Source of the DNA: Epiperipatus broadwayi
Lineage: Eukaryota; Onychophora; Udeonychophora; Euonychophora; Peripatidae
Assembly: GCA_028023455.1 (NCBI GenBank)
Contig: JAQFVV010012544.1
Coordinates: forward strand, 124,001 to 188,000
Direction of reading: 5' to 3'
Length of the DNA: 64,000 bases
Shown here: one piece after another, positions 44,165-55,614 of the stretch
Numbering within the stretch: position 1 is the first letter of the stretch
Layout: each line of letters opens with the position of its first letter
The notes under the pieces: model-generated
What the model was told of the DNA's origin: nothing
The model's input: the letters and a program-made list of their open reading frames with translations, nothing else
Database searches by the model: none
Made by a program: the position numbers and the translations under genes

Positions 44165-44270
44165 AATCAGGATGTATATATCATTTCTTTTTAATAAGAT
44201 TTGTAAAAATTTATAATCAAGGTGTAATCAGATCTTATAATTATATTTAAATATTTTGTCTTATTAAACA
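44165..44270. repeat. ~100-bp dispersed repeat, copy 1
   Basis: AATTTATAATCAAGGTGTAA then TCAGAT and TTATATTTAAATATTTTGTCTT match 47580-47685 (AATTTATAATCAAAGTATAA, TCAGAT, TTATATCTAAATATTTTCTCTT) in the same orientation. Confidence 0.55.
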
Positions 44271-44274
44271 ATAA

Positions 44275-46175
44275 GGCAGCATCATGAGTGATTCATAATA
44301 GCTCAACATAAGGAACATATCCTTAACAGCATAAGTTGTAAGAGGAAAATCAGATAAAACTTCTAATTATAAAAGTTCAGAAAGGTTGTGTATGTTTTGA
44401 CACAAAATATGAGTTGAATATGATTGGGAAATAGTAACTTTATAAACATTATTCTGAATTTAAAATATATCTTGAAAATTAAAAGAAATTAATAACAGGA
44501 AACATTTTTATTTAAAAATCAAAGTAGAATTGGGGAAAGACTTTAAAACATCTTAAAAAAAATTTTCAAAAGAACTTAATTAAGATTATTAAAAAGTATG
44601 TGCTTAGATAATTTTATGTACCTTGTTTAACAGAATTAGAAATTTTTTAAAAGAATACATTACATGTAAATAAGTTTGTGGTATAATTTAACTATTATGG
44701 ACTGAATAACAAGTAAATTGCTGAAGCCCTTTTAATTTATTTTAACTTCCATAATGTACTTTTTCATGTTATCCCTTTTGTTTTGTGTTTTATAGAAGTG
44801 TTTTTATCTATTCTATAAATTATTTTTTTAATTATTAAAGGACCTTAAATTATTATTTATATAATACTTTTACTTTATTCAAGCTTAATACAAACAATTT
44901 ATCACATTTCAATTTATGAGCATTAAATATAAATCTTGCAGTATTATTACATTGAGATGTGTTTTTATTAATCACATCTTAAGTCTTATAATTAATAATC
45001 TTTTTGTTTTATTATTGATATTATTTGATATTCTTTTAGCATTTTCAATGATCTTTCTAAAACATCAACATTTTATTCTATTAACAATTAACACTATTAA
45101 ATATTTTTATATTTACATAATTTAGCAATCCTATTTTTTAATAAATATATTATTCCAATCATTTTATATATTCTAACAGTCAACAATGCACAGCTAACAT
45201 GAAAATTGCTCAAGGGCAATTTGCATGCCACTCCACATTCCAATGTTGCATGTTCAAAAACTTTTTCCTTTTTATATCATACTAAACTCAGATGCAAAAG
45301 TCTATCATATTTTAATTTACCATTATTGATTGCAATAAAAGACAGGTGCTATAATAATGAGAAATTATGTTTTATTTACATATATACTTAATCAAAACAA
45401 GTAACATACTTGATAGAAATTCTCAGGTAAACATTATTATATTGTTTTTCCTCAGAAAAAGTGCCCTATCTATTTTGATAATAAATTAATATGATTAAAT
45501 ATTCACTGCCTCATTGTAGATGGACAATATACAGCCCTAGATATCTTAATAGTCCCTGCACAGATAGATACATGCTGCATAGACTAACTGTAACTATTAA
45601 TATTTATTAAGACTTATTAATCATACAAGCTTAAGGACATGCTAAAAATCATTTAATAAACTATAATATTAAAAATATATACTAACATAAATCCTTTTAG
45701 ATTGTAGTGCTTGGAAAACATATATTAAACCTAAATGTCACATGATCCTGACATTCTTTAACATCCGCTTTAATACTAATCAAATAAATATCACCAAATA
45801 CCCATGTAGAAATCATTCATCTACCTGGAATTAGTAACATACTTATGAACTAATTGATAGGAATGAGCATCTATGTGATAAATAGTAATAAGAAAGTGGC
45901 AGAAATAATATCTGCATTACATTTACAGTCAAGGAATATATACAACACTTATATACAGTAGGAATTGACATTTGCCAACTAAGTAGTACTAAAATTAGAT
46001 TATTGAGGATGGGCACATCTTATATCTTACTATCCCAAGCCTGTGATGGTATTTTGTTTAAAACTGTAAACTTTTATGACTATGAAAAACAACCTTTTTA
46101 ATATATTTAATCTCTCTATGCAGCTTTTAATTTTATCCAGAGGTTATTAATCTTCATTATTTACATTAATAGTCA
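44275..46175. other. AT-rich stretch without recognised genes
   Basis: No gene or repeat-family match was seen. Confidence 0.5.
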
Positions 46176-46179
46176 AATA

Positions 46180-46320
46180 CAGAGGATTTGACCTCAGATT
46201 TTCAAGCACCCTATCTCATGCAACTGATACACATGACCACACACATGTAGAAAAGATCATACTTACAATTAAGCTCCAGGTTTGTAAAGAATGCCTGGTT
46301 TTCAAATATTCATTAAAAGT
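46180..46320. repeat. chimera: family B edge joined to tRNA-like SINE head
   Basis: 46195-46260 matches the outer edge of family B (GATTTTCAAGCACCCTATCTC, AACTGATACACATGACCACA, TGTAGAAAAGAT). 46276-46318 matches the tRNA-like head at 20664-20623 on the opposite strand (AAGCTCCAGGTTTGTAAAGA then ATGCCTGGTTTTC). The SINE head is therefore found beside family B twice. Confidence 0.6.
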
Positions 46321-46324
46321 CAAA

Positions 46325-47575
46325 GTGTTATTCTAATTCTTATTATATTGAAAGCTAGTGGAAATGATTATTATTGACTCTTAACTTTAAATTAATTAAC
46401 AAAATAATACTAAAGAAATTATTAGCAAATAGTGGGATTTGATTGGCTTGTTATTTTATTATAAATATTCTTTTTACGTTATGTCAACAGAACCATGGGA
46501 CAACAAATAATATTAAGCATTTCATCACAATTTTGATTTCTAAAATATTTTAATTTTTTGTAAAATGTCAGAACAAAATTTCAGTGGAAGTGAAATATTG
46601 TACAGATATAGGAGATTAAATATCTAATGTTAGTAAAAAAGTTATAATAGTATATGTTCAAAGTTCATAGAAATTACACTTTTCATTATTAATAGTTCAT
46701 GTTCTGAATTCAGATACTTGTAATTTTTTTTCAGCACAGTAGGTATAACATAGCTATATCTTCTGATATTTTCTGAAATGTTCTTGCTGACTGACATAGT
46801 CTTCACTAATATACTTCTATTTTATTCAATGGTCATCATCTGATGGTGTTTCTATCATCAAATGATGGCTGGTCTCTTCTCCAAAGCCATAAATACTTTT
46901 TGTAGTGAGGCAGCATACAGCTCACATACAATTTGAACTTAATGATTAATGTAAACATTGTTCAATACATTGTGGTAATTTTTTTACTTCATGATGGAAC
47001 TAAGTTCGCACTCTGTTGCATGACCAGATAGAATTAGATAGCATTGCCTCTCTACTCCATCATGATATAACAGACAACTAGAATAAATTGACTAATAGTA
47101 ATAAAAAATCATAAACTGAAGGATAATAGTCAATCTTCTGAGAGACTCCTATTTAAAGTTCACTAAGTTGTCTTATCAGTTACATGATGGTTCAATTTTA
47201 AGATTTATTCTTTGGTTGAAGATTGTCCTTGACATACTAGCCAATTAGAGACTTTACAAAATTAGTTTTGAAAAGGGATTATAACTAAATAAAAGACAAT
47301 ATTTTGATTAAACACCATACAATATTTATTTTCTAATTAGCGGCCTAGAATTTAATTATTTTTATCCACATAATGTTATTTCCACTGTTCATTAATAAAA
47401 TATTTTGTTGTAAATTATTTAAAGAAGTTTAGAATTAATGTGGTTTATTATTATATATATACTTTCTGTCTTACAAAATGTTAAAAAATGTTTAATTTTA
47501 AAATTCCTAACGATTTTTTATTTAAAATTAAATATGCGAAGCCGATATATATCGCTTCAAAGTTAAACAAAACAT
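46325..47575. other. AT-rich stretch without recognised genes
   Basis: At 46833-46870 a small palindrome (TCATCATCTGATGGTG against TCATCAAATGATGGC) is present. Nothing coding is recognised. Confidence 0.5.
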
Positions 47576-47579
47576 AGAG

Positions 47580-47685
47580 TCAATATGTATATATTCTTTC
47601 TTTTCAATAAACTTTGCAACAATTTATAATCAAAGTATAATCAGATTTTTTTATAGTTATATCTAAATATTTTCTCTTAATTTTG
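47580..47685. repeat. ~100-bp dispersed repeat, copy 2
   Basis: Partner of 44165-44270; see the shared landmarks there. Confidence 0.55.
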
Positions 47686-47929
47686 TTCTCCATTGTTTGC
47701 TTTAAATTATTTACTTTATTTAAATTCACTTTTAGTTAATATATATATATATTCTTTCTTTAGTTCTATGCTCAAATATATCATTTGTATCTATTAAATA
47801 TACGTATGTATGCACGTATATATATATATATTTAAGGATGTTGCCTTGATAACACTTTGAAACTATTGATTGTTATTAATATTGGGATTGTCTAAGTGTT
47901 GACTTGCTTTTAATGATATATATATATTT

Positions 47930-48420
47930 ACATATCTATCTATCTATTCATCTATCTATTTAAATATCATTTATCTATCTGTCTGAGTACTTATCAGAAA
48001 GTGAGAAATAGGTAGATAGATAGATAGAAATAAATTCATAATAACTAGATCTGCATGTATAAATATTAATTAATCAGTTGTTCTACATTATTTATATTAT
48101 CATTCGTTCTTTGTCTATATATCTATTTATTTATCTTTATGTATGTATGTATGTATGTATGTATGTATGTATGTATGTATGTATGTATGTATGTATGTAT
48201 GTATGTATGTATGTATGTATGTATGTATGTATGTATGTATGTATATCTTTCTGTATATTTACCTATCTATTATCTATTTACCTGTCTATTCATTCATCCA
48301 CACGTCTTTCTACTTATTTCTCCAACTATTTATTTGTCTGTTTGTATGAGTGATTGTCTAGTTGTTTATTTATCAATCTATCCATTTATTTATTTTTATT
48401 TATATATATATATATTAAAA
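47930..48420. repeat. (GATA)/(TATC) and (GTAT)n microsatellite cluster
   Basis: TATC-type repeats at about 47936-47985, TAGA repeats at 48010-48027, then a pure (TATG)n run of about 26 units at 48139-48244, followed by degenerate TATC/TATT text. Open frames of 68-122 codons here are translations of the repeat (MYVC units) and are not genes. Confidence 0.95.
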
Positions 48421-48429
48421 ATCAAATGT

Positions 48430-49125
48430 TTCAATAGAAGCCACATTGCAATACAATATAAAACTAAAAGAAAATTTCCACTGAATCAAATGGCAGTTTT
48501 AACTTAAGCTAACAGATTAATAATGTAGGTAATGGCAATATTACACACCTGCTGTTTAATTAAAGCTGGCAACGATTTTTGTTAATCTAATGTAAGCTAG
48601 GATTTTCTCCCATATAATTCTTTTTTTTTCTTGTAAAATAAAGCTTTTAAAAATTTAACATGTGTACAAAGTGTTAATTAAGAAAATATAGGTATGGAAA
48701 TAGGTTCATATGTAAGTACATAGTGAAATACCGTTTTAATCTACGCACATACTCTGCGGTAAATATAAATAAAAACATTTTCATTTTTTATTGAATAAAA
48801 TAATACTAGCACACGACATAACAAAGATAATATTATAAATCTTAAAGATCTATGAATATACTCATAAATGTAATAAATCTAGTAATTAATTAGAGCCATT
48901 AAAGATAAAATTCTCAATTAAACATTGAAGATATACTTTACAATAGCTTAATATTTTTATCAGATCCATATATGATATTTTCATTTTATTATTATGAAAT
49001 AGTAATGATTGTTAAACTGTGTATATACATTTTACATATAATTAATATTTAAACTGCACTATTTTCTAAGTTCAATATTGTTAAAACCGGATTCATTGTA
49101 TCTTTGAATGTATAAAGACTATGTT
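48430..49125. other. AT-rich stretch without recognised genes
   Basis: No gene or repeat-family match was seen. Confidence 0.5.
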
Positions 49126-49159
49126 TCTTTAACCTCTTTTTTAAACTACTAATACATCA

Positions 49160-49830
49160 TATTTACACCATTTCTCATGGTGACCCAATCTGTTAAGACA
49201 GTAGTAACTCTTGTCATACAATAATTCCACAAATGCAAGTTGTAGTAATCAATGGAAACTAGAAGAATAGCACATTAAAATCCTATCCAGTGCTTACTCA
49301 TTCAATATTTTCTGACTGGTTTTTAGCTTATGGCTTTCATCAGTGAGTAGCTTTGGATCAGCCACATATTATCATTTTAATTAAATATAAAGTATTGAGT
49401 CTGAACTGAAAGCAATAATGTTTTCAATCCAAGCTAATTGATTTTATAATCACACAGATTTGATCTTAGTTCACTATCTATATATTTTACTATTTTTATA
49501 CCCATATTTAGCAATATTTTTTCGCTAGGATAGTATTAAACTATTAAAATATCACATGATCACCATTTCTTTTGCTAAACAGTAGCAATTCTCAATACAA
49601 CAATTCCATCTAGGAATGCACTAGATCCCAAAATCTACATGCATTATTCTCATATCCAAGGTTTCTCACAGATGAAAACTATATTTTAGACATTATCTGG
49701 TGACATTGCATGGATAGGCATTAGATAGAGATTTTTATATACAAAATTTATAGCAATAACTGAGTAGTATGGCTTGTTATGAGTGATACTGTTGTATAGG
49801 TAAAGTTATCCTTTTTTATGTTATTTTGAT
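49160..49830. mobile_element. ribozyme-family H1, minus unit followed by decayed plus unit
   Basis: 49180-49480 reads as H1 on the minus strand (GTAGTAATCAATGGA, AGTGCTTACTCATT, hammerhead, AGCTTTGGATC, and the shared module 49400-49475). 49545-49815 reads as H1 on the plus strand (AAACTATTAAAATATCACAT, TAGGCATTAGATAGAGATTT, GAGTGATACTGTTGTATAGG) with its ribozyme region (about 49655-49700) too decayed to score. Confidence 0.7.
49308..49349 (-). ncRNA. hammerhead ribozyme relic, family H1
   Basis: Minus strand: TACTCA, CTGATGA, AGC-CATAA-GCT, AAAA (G12 changed), CCAGTC, AGAAAA. The first core box is intact; the second box and stem I are damaged. Confidence 0.62.
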
Positions 49831-50119
49831 TTTGCTGTGTTTTTATCACATATTCCACAAATATATAAATATTTTCTGATTAATTCTAGGGAACTTAAAT
49901 TTGTTAAACTCTTCATTAATGTACTTGAAAACACAGCACTTATCAAAATATTTGAGGGAATACCTGATCTTTGAATGGGTCTGCTATTGGAAAATTATTT
50001 TTAGCATAAGTGAGAAATGTTTCAGGCTTAAAAATATTTTAACAGACATTTCATATTAGTTTTAAAAAACCATGAAATTCAATGAACCTTAATGGACCTT
50101 ATGGGTTTTACATACTTAA

Positions 50120-50460
50120 CTGTAATGCATAGAGGCAAAACTATCCATAGAATATGACCACTCAGTGCAAGTCAGAGCAATTAATAGATGCAGGAAGGTT
50201 TTTGCAGAAAATCCCTATCTAGTACCTACTCATATGATATTCTCAGATTAATTTATAGCTTGTAGCTTTCATCAGTGAGGAGCTTTGGATCTGAGAGCAC
50301 TGCACCTACATCTTAGGATCTAATGCAATGCTTGCACTGAGGGGTGCTACTGTATGGAGAGTTTTGCTTCTGTGTAAACAGCTTATATACATATAAAAAT
50401 AGTGATTATGTGATATTTAGTGGTTTAATACCAGTCGTGCATAATAGGATTATGGTGACT
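50120..50460. mobile_element. ribozyme-family H1, minus half joined to plus half
   Basis: 50130-50325 is H1 on the minus strand (ATAGTTTTGCCTC edge, GTACTAGATAGGGATTTT, hammerhead, CTCAGATCCAAAGCTC). From about 50326 (GCTTGCACTGA) text is H1 plus (ATGGAGAGTTTTGCTTCTGT, AAACAGCTT, TTTAGTGGTTTAATACC). The junction resembles that at 11.3 kb. Confidence 0.75.
50240..50281 (-). ncRNA. hammerhead ribozyme relic, family H1
   Basis: Minus strand: TCCTCA, CTGATGA, AGC-TACAA-GCT, TAAA (G12 changed), palindromic ATTAAT ending in AUC, TGAGAA. Stem I pairs five of six bases. Confidence 0.68.
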
Positions 50461-50489
50461 GGTTACAAAAGAATCAAAAACCCCAAAAA

Positions 50490-50800
50490 GTATAAATTCT
50501 GAACTGAGTTCAGATCTATATGACTATACAAGCTAATCTATATAACTATACAAGCTAATGAGCTTAAATTGAAAACATTATTGCATTTTCATTTTGGTCT
50601 CAAATCATTACAGTTAACTAATAAAGTAAAAAGGTGGCTGAGTAGTCACTAGAGAAAGATTTTATGCACAAACCTTCCTGCATCTATTGATTACTCTGGA
50701 TTATACTGAGTGGGGCTACTGTATGGAGAGTTTTGTCTCTGTGTAAACCACTTGTGTAAGCATAAATAATGGTAATCATGTGATGTTTAGTGGCTTAAAT
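50490..50800 (+). mobile_element. ribozyme-family H1, plus-sense unit
   Basis: Starts with the shared module (CTGAACTGAGTTCAGATCTA, ACAAGCTAAT, AATTGAAAACATT at 50499-50580), includes a 22-bp tandem duplication (50516-50537 and 50538-50559), skips a recognisable ribozyme (about 50620-50650 decayed) and continues GAAAGATTTTATGCACAAAC, ATTGATTACTCTGGA, ATGGAGAGTTTTGTCTCTGT to 50800. The distance of this landmark from the copy at 50352 is about 374 bp. Confidence 0.72.
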
Positions 50801-50809
50801 GTAAAATAT

Positions 50810-51685
50810 ATTAAATTTTTATTGCATTTTCTTTAAGTATATTTATTACCATTATTTTGAAAAAAAGATTTGAATCTTTTTTCTGACTATTCACATTTAA
50901 TTCTTTAACTAACATTTTAAAATGTATTTATTTTTTATTTATTGAAAATTCAATATTCAAAAATATTAATTTATTACTGACCACAATTTCAATAGACCAC
51001 TTAAGTTTTGACTTATCATTCATGTAACCTATCTTTTATAAATTACATTAATTATTTGTAAATTCTATAACAAATATATGTTTAATATAAGCTGGAACAA
51101 TATTGGTGACAATATTATCAATAAATAGCACATTATCCAATAGATGTTCAGTTTATATATGATATTATAACTTTATAAATCTAGTATAAAAATGACTTAG
51201 AAATTTTCACTACATTCATCTAATTAAAGTTAATAATTTAACTATAATTTTATTTTACCAGTATATCAGTCTATTGAATCATTCATTTCCACAATATTCA
51301 AAAGACAATAATATATTTTTGCAGAATTATTTTATTTTTGACTTGGTTACCAAAATACAATATTAAAAATAACAAAATAGGTTAAACAAATAAAAGTAAT
51401 AATTGTTGTAAGTTAGAGAATTTTCTTCAAAAATAATAATATTAAAACAAAATTCATGCATACATATATGATATTCAAAATGAATATTTTCATGAATAAA
51501 TGTCAGAATTTTTGTTTATGTTTTAATGTTTACTATCTATAAAGACAAGCAAAAGATTATTTTTGAGAACAAAGATCAGAATGCTGATAATTCTGATTTT
51601 TGTTTTGGCTAAGAAAATTGATTTAAAATGCTTATAACATTTCAGTGATGAGATTATTATTTTTTTAGAGTAACATTCATTGGAT
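50810..51685. other. AT-rich stretch without recognised genes
   Basis: No gene or repeat-family match was seen. Confidence 0.5.
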
Positions 51686-51689
51686 TGTA

Positions 51690-52055
51690 GAATAAAAGAT
51701 TAGGTGTAATTTTATAACATAAAATAATAGAGATAAAACTTTTTTATATATTAAATGCCTTTATGGACTGTGGACTAAAAAAAGTTTTTTTTTCAATCAC
51801 AATTGGGGGTTTTACATTTAACTTGAAACAGAAGCATGGAGGTCTAGAAATTAGATCAATCCCTTGTTATAAAAATAAAAATTGACTTAATCAATTTCTG
51901 CCCCCCCCCATGCTTTTATTTCAAGTTAAATCTAAGAACCCAAATTGTAATTGAAGAAACAATTGCATTTTTGCTTCTTAGTGCACAATCAGTAAAAACA
52001 TTTAATATAAAAAAGAATTATCTCAAATTATTTTTAAAATTTTAGTGTTGGAACA
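51690..52055. repeat. foldback element, ~150-bp imperfect arms
   Basis: The inner arms are clear: CAATTGGGGGTTTTACATTT then AACTTGAAAC and AGAAGCATGG (51800-51840) face CCATGCTTTTATTTCAAGTT then AAATCTAAGAACCCAAATTG (51909-51948). Weaker inverse similarity extends outward (TTTTTTATATATTAAATG against CATTTAATATAAAAAAG). The loop includes a C9 tract. No coding capacity. Confidence 0.75.
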
Positions 52056-52059
52056 GTAA

Positions 52060-53380
52060 ATCAAAAAGTAAAACTATAACATACTTCAAATTTTCTGAAT
52101 ACTTATCATTGATATATATATATGTATCATTAGATATTTCTGCTATAAGTTAAAATGTATACCCCTTATGTATATATCACATTTAGTATGTGTACATAAT
52201 AATATAACATGAATAGAAGTGATTAAAATATGAAATAATCTTTTAATTAACAAATTTGTGTTTACACCCACATTATGTGGGTAATAATTTTCAAATTATA
52301 AGCTTCTGAGTTCAGGATAAGATTAACAAAAATCTACACAGGTTACATATGCACTTTTTACACTTTCATTTCCATCTTTTTTTTTCTAGCTCCAGGAAAG
52401 GTAAATCTTATTTTTTACAATAAAAAATAAAAATTTTATGATAATTTTTGTGATCATGTAAATTGAATTTTTTTTTTCTTCTTTCATTTTTGATAGTTAT
52501 TGGAAAAGCATTCAATGTGAAATAGATGTCAATAAAAATAAAACTTTTTACCAATATATTTTGAAGACAATGTCTATGGAGGGCCTAATGATAAGTATTT
52601 ATTTTTTTATATTTTTTAATTATTATTCTGTTTTTATATATTTTTTAATTATTATTTAATTTTTATATATTTATGTTTGATAAAACATATACAAAAAAAT
52701 TATTATTGAAACTAACATTAAAAAAGCTTGTTATTGTTTACATTTATATCATGAAATATCTGCATTTTTGCTATGATGTGCAATTGAATCCAGTATTTGA
52801 ATTAGGTGATATGAGACAAAGATAAACATATTTTGCAAATATTATGTCCCAATTTAAATTTTTCTATAATGTCTTGTCTGAATTTTAATAATAATAAAAA
52901 TCACAAATGCTAAAAGTAAAGATTTTGACAGTATATAAACTTAAGTTGATTATACACTACTGCAATGTAAATTTCAAAACCACATATCAAATGCAGAGAG
53001 AGATGGCAGTTGATGAAGCTATTACTAAATTTATGGTTATAGTAGCATGAAGCAATATAAGCCCTCAAAACCTATAAAGATAGGATAAATAATAATACAT
53101 CACACTGATTCTAAACTACTAACTTATATATCTCAAATTTAACTCTATAATGAATTTAGTATCTCATTCACTTTTTTATTTATTTTATTATTTCATTTTG
53201 TATATAGTGCCTATTTTAGTAGTACTTCTTAATAAATTACAAACTGTATTGAAGATCTTTATTATAATATTTGAATTATACTAATTTTGATCAATATTAA
53301 CTACTTGTTATAAAAAAGTTGACTTGTCCTTGAACACCATAATACTGACTGAATAGAAGGAAAAATATCCTTCTCTAGAA
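52060..53380. other. AT-rich stretch without recognised genes
   Basis: No gene or repeat-family match was seen. Confidence 0.5.
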
Positions 53381-53399
53381 TAGTAATACATTTTAAACC

Positions 53400-54110
53400 C
53401 CTGGCATATAAACATAGTCTAATGGTCCCATCCCTTTTTTAATTCTTTGCAGTATTGAAATTGGACTGACTATGATGCTTCTAAAAATGTAACTCCTCTT
53501 TGACTCAGATATGGTACATATAGATCTATATCTCTCTTGGTTTATTGGAAAATACAGAGAAGTATTTCAATAGAATTTTTCTTAAATTCTCTTAATCCTG
53601 TACCATAGTGAGAGCTGACCTTTTCACTTTCAATTGGATCTCAGTCATTACATGATGTATACTATTCACATGTGCCCATTCTTTTCCACATCCAAAAAAC
53701 TGAAATTTTCATTGTGTATGACTAATACTCTTTTTCCATAATTAATCTTGCATTTGTTTGCATAAAAATTGCAAATCTATCTTCTTTAATAATCCTGACA
53801 TTCTCAAGAAACACACAACTAACTATTGCAAACAGTAGTCATTCATGCTTGGACAGTCTCAATCCTAGTTTTCTTTCCATTGACCAAGTTTATTTGTGCT
53901 TACTTAATAGACAATGTTGATATATGCTGGCCTTGAGTTTTAATATGTACAAACAAATTTTTAGAGATGAAGAAAATCTGTCTGCCTATATCCAATAATG
54001 CACTGGTTTTCAGTAATGCCACTTCCATATCAACTAATGGATTTACTTGATATTCTTGCCTTGGTGTATTTTCTGCAATCTAATAAATCATATTGCTCAC
54101 CATACTAGAG
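53400..54110 (-). pseudogene. LTR-retrotransposon pol relic (aspartic protease and RT start)
   Basis: The minus-strand frame from about 54070 encodes VNPLVDMEVALLKTSALLDI then GRQIFFISKNLF (54050-53950): the spacing of a retroviral-type aspartic protease with its LLDTG active site changed to LLDIG (53995-53984), followed by a flap-like LVNGKKTRIE (about 53885). Downstream at 53590-53490, after stops and frame changes, ENLRKILLKYFSVFSNKPRE, YHI-VKEELHF and a proline-poor HHSQ text fit the segment that links protease to RT in Ty3/gypsy-type polyproteins (LL..Y.DVFS.KP, then H.I, then the PIP region). No RT catalytic box is found further on. It is a dead fragment; the assignment rests on motif order, not on a database search. 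Confidence 0.55.
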
Positions 54111-54119
54111 AACTTACTT

Positions 54120-54470
54120 TTAGTATTAGTATGGTTTATACTTAATTTTGTATGTAGAAAAATGCCCTTTTTACTAACTCCTGCTTTATTTTGTCTATCT
54201 TTTTTTTATTATTTTAATTTCTTGGTGATTTGTCTCTCTGTGAGCTTGTCGATTTCCATATTGGAATAAAAAGAACACATAAAAAACTTCTATTTTTCTA
54301 ATCTCAAAATTCTGTTTTAACAATATTTCTTAACTATTATTTCTTTGTTATCATTAAACATCTATCCAACTCAGACATACTTTAACTGAGCATATGCCAC
54401 ATTCCCATCAAATCCTTCATTTGTCATCATATTATGGCCTATTTTTAAACTTTCTAAAGTCCAATTAAAC
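54120..54470. other. AT-rich stretch, perhaps further upstream part of the same relic
   Basis: Minus-strand text is weakly coding-like (QANHQEIK) but no motif was identified. Confidence 0.3.
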
Positions 54471-54475
54471 ATTAT

Positions 54476-54503
54476 ATATATATATATATATATATTTAAT
54501 AAG

Positions 54504-54534
<31 letters not shown>
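54476..54534. repeat. paired (TA)n runs
   Basis: TA runs at 54476-54496 and 54508-54534 separated by TTTAATAAGCTTA, bordering the H2 cluster. Confidence 0.85.
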
Positions 54535-54536
<2 letters not shown>

Positions 54537-54624
54537 CAGAAATAAAGTCAGATGTCACATGACCTAATTTAATAAGCTTATATTACAAATCTTATATATA
54601 GAGCTCATAAACAAGCTCTTAACA

Positions 54625-54847
54625 AGCTGTATTTTTATATTGGACTATTTCCATCATCTAATATGTGTGTTGAATGTCTTTAGAAAAGTTTAATTTTTAG
54701 TTAAATATTCCAAATGCATTCAACTGTTTGCTGTGATATTATTAACAGTTGAATGCATTTGGAATATTTAACTAAAAATTAAACTTTTCTAAAGACATTC
54801 AACACACATATTAGATGATGGAAATAGTCCAATATAAAAATACAGCT
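54625..54847. repeat. perfect 104-bp inverted repeat with 15-nt loop
   Basis: 54625-54728 and 54744-54847 are exact reverse complements over all 104 positions checked by eye, with loop TGCTGTGATATTATT. The left arm starts with AGCTGTATTTTTATATTGGA. It lies where an H2 unit would continue after AACAAGCT, so it may be a snap-back product of H2 rather than an independent transposon. Confidence 0.9.
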
Positions 54848-54914
54848 AGAACACCATCATCACAAACCTTCAGAAAAACACTAAGCTCTTAACAAGCTTT
54901 CCAGAATATCCCCA

Positions 54915-54954
54915 ACCCCACAACAGTTTTTGCTATTGGTATCACCAGTGAGGT
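54915..54954 (-). ncRNA. hammerhead ribozyme, family H2, core mutated
   Basis: Minus strand: ACCTCA, CTGGTGA (A6 changed), TACCAATAGCA, AAAA, CTGTTG, TGGGGT. The core and cleavage site are damaged, but stem I is a full six pairs (ACCTCA with TGGGGT, one wobble). Confidence 0.62.
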
Positions 54955-55289
54955 TCTAGGATATTCAAGCATTAGATTAAAAATACCAGGACAAGCCCAT
55001 CATTTTATCTAACATATAACTAATAAGTAGAAAATCTAAATTTTTCAGACATCCATATGTCTTCCAATCCAGCTATCTAACTTAAATAGCCATATGGGAC
55101 TGAACTAAGTTCAGTTACACCATATATTAATAGCCTTAGCAATATAAAATAGCCAAAACATTTAATAGCAAAAAGTAAAATTATAAAAAAATCACGTTAC
55201 ATGTCACATGACCTAATTTAATAAGCTTGTATTACAAATGTTGTATAGAGAGCTTGTGAATAAGCTCTTAACAAGCTTTCCAGAATATC

Positions 55290-55320
55290 CCTAATCCCAG
55301 ACCACTTTTATCAGTGAGCT
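55290..55320 (-). ncRNA. hammerhead remnant with internal deletion, family H2
   Basis: Minus strand: AGCTCA, CTGATAA, then directly AAGTGGTC, TGGGAT. Stem II and GAAA have been deleted. Confidence 0.5.
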
Positions 55321-55574
55321 ACTCAGCCATTCAAGCATTAGATTACAAATATCAGGACAAGCCCAGCATTTTATCTAATGTATAACTATTAAGTAAAGAA
55401 TCTGAAATTTTCAGACATCCATATGTCTTCCCAAGTGACTATTTAAGGTAGATAGCTGGATTGGAAGACATATGGATGTCTGAAAATTTCAGATTTTCTA
55501 CTTAATAGTTATACATTAGAAAAAGTGCTAGGCTTGTCCTGGTATTTGAATATCTAATGCTTGAATATCCTAGC

Positions 55575-55614
55575 ACCTCACTGATGATGCCAGTAGCAGA
55601 AACTGGTCTGAGAT
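55575..55614 (+). ncRNA. hammerhead ribozyme, family H2 (intact core)
   Basis: ACCTCA, CTGATGA, stem II TGC-CAGTA-GCA, GAAA, stem III ACTGGT (self-complementary with U-G) ending in GUC, TGAGAT. Stem I pairs five of six bases (CUCA with UGAG plus the outer A-U). The predicted cut follows 55608. Confidence 0.8.

Noticed and set aside
46833-46880. TCATCATCTGATGG palindrome as a ribozyme
   Set aside because: It lacks GAAA and a UH site in position; it is only a short palindrome.
48078-48507. Three overlapping MYVC-repeat frames
   Set aside because: They are products of the (TATG)n microsatellite read in three frames.
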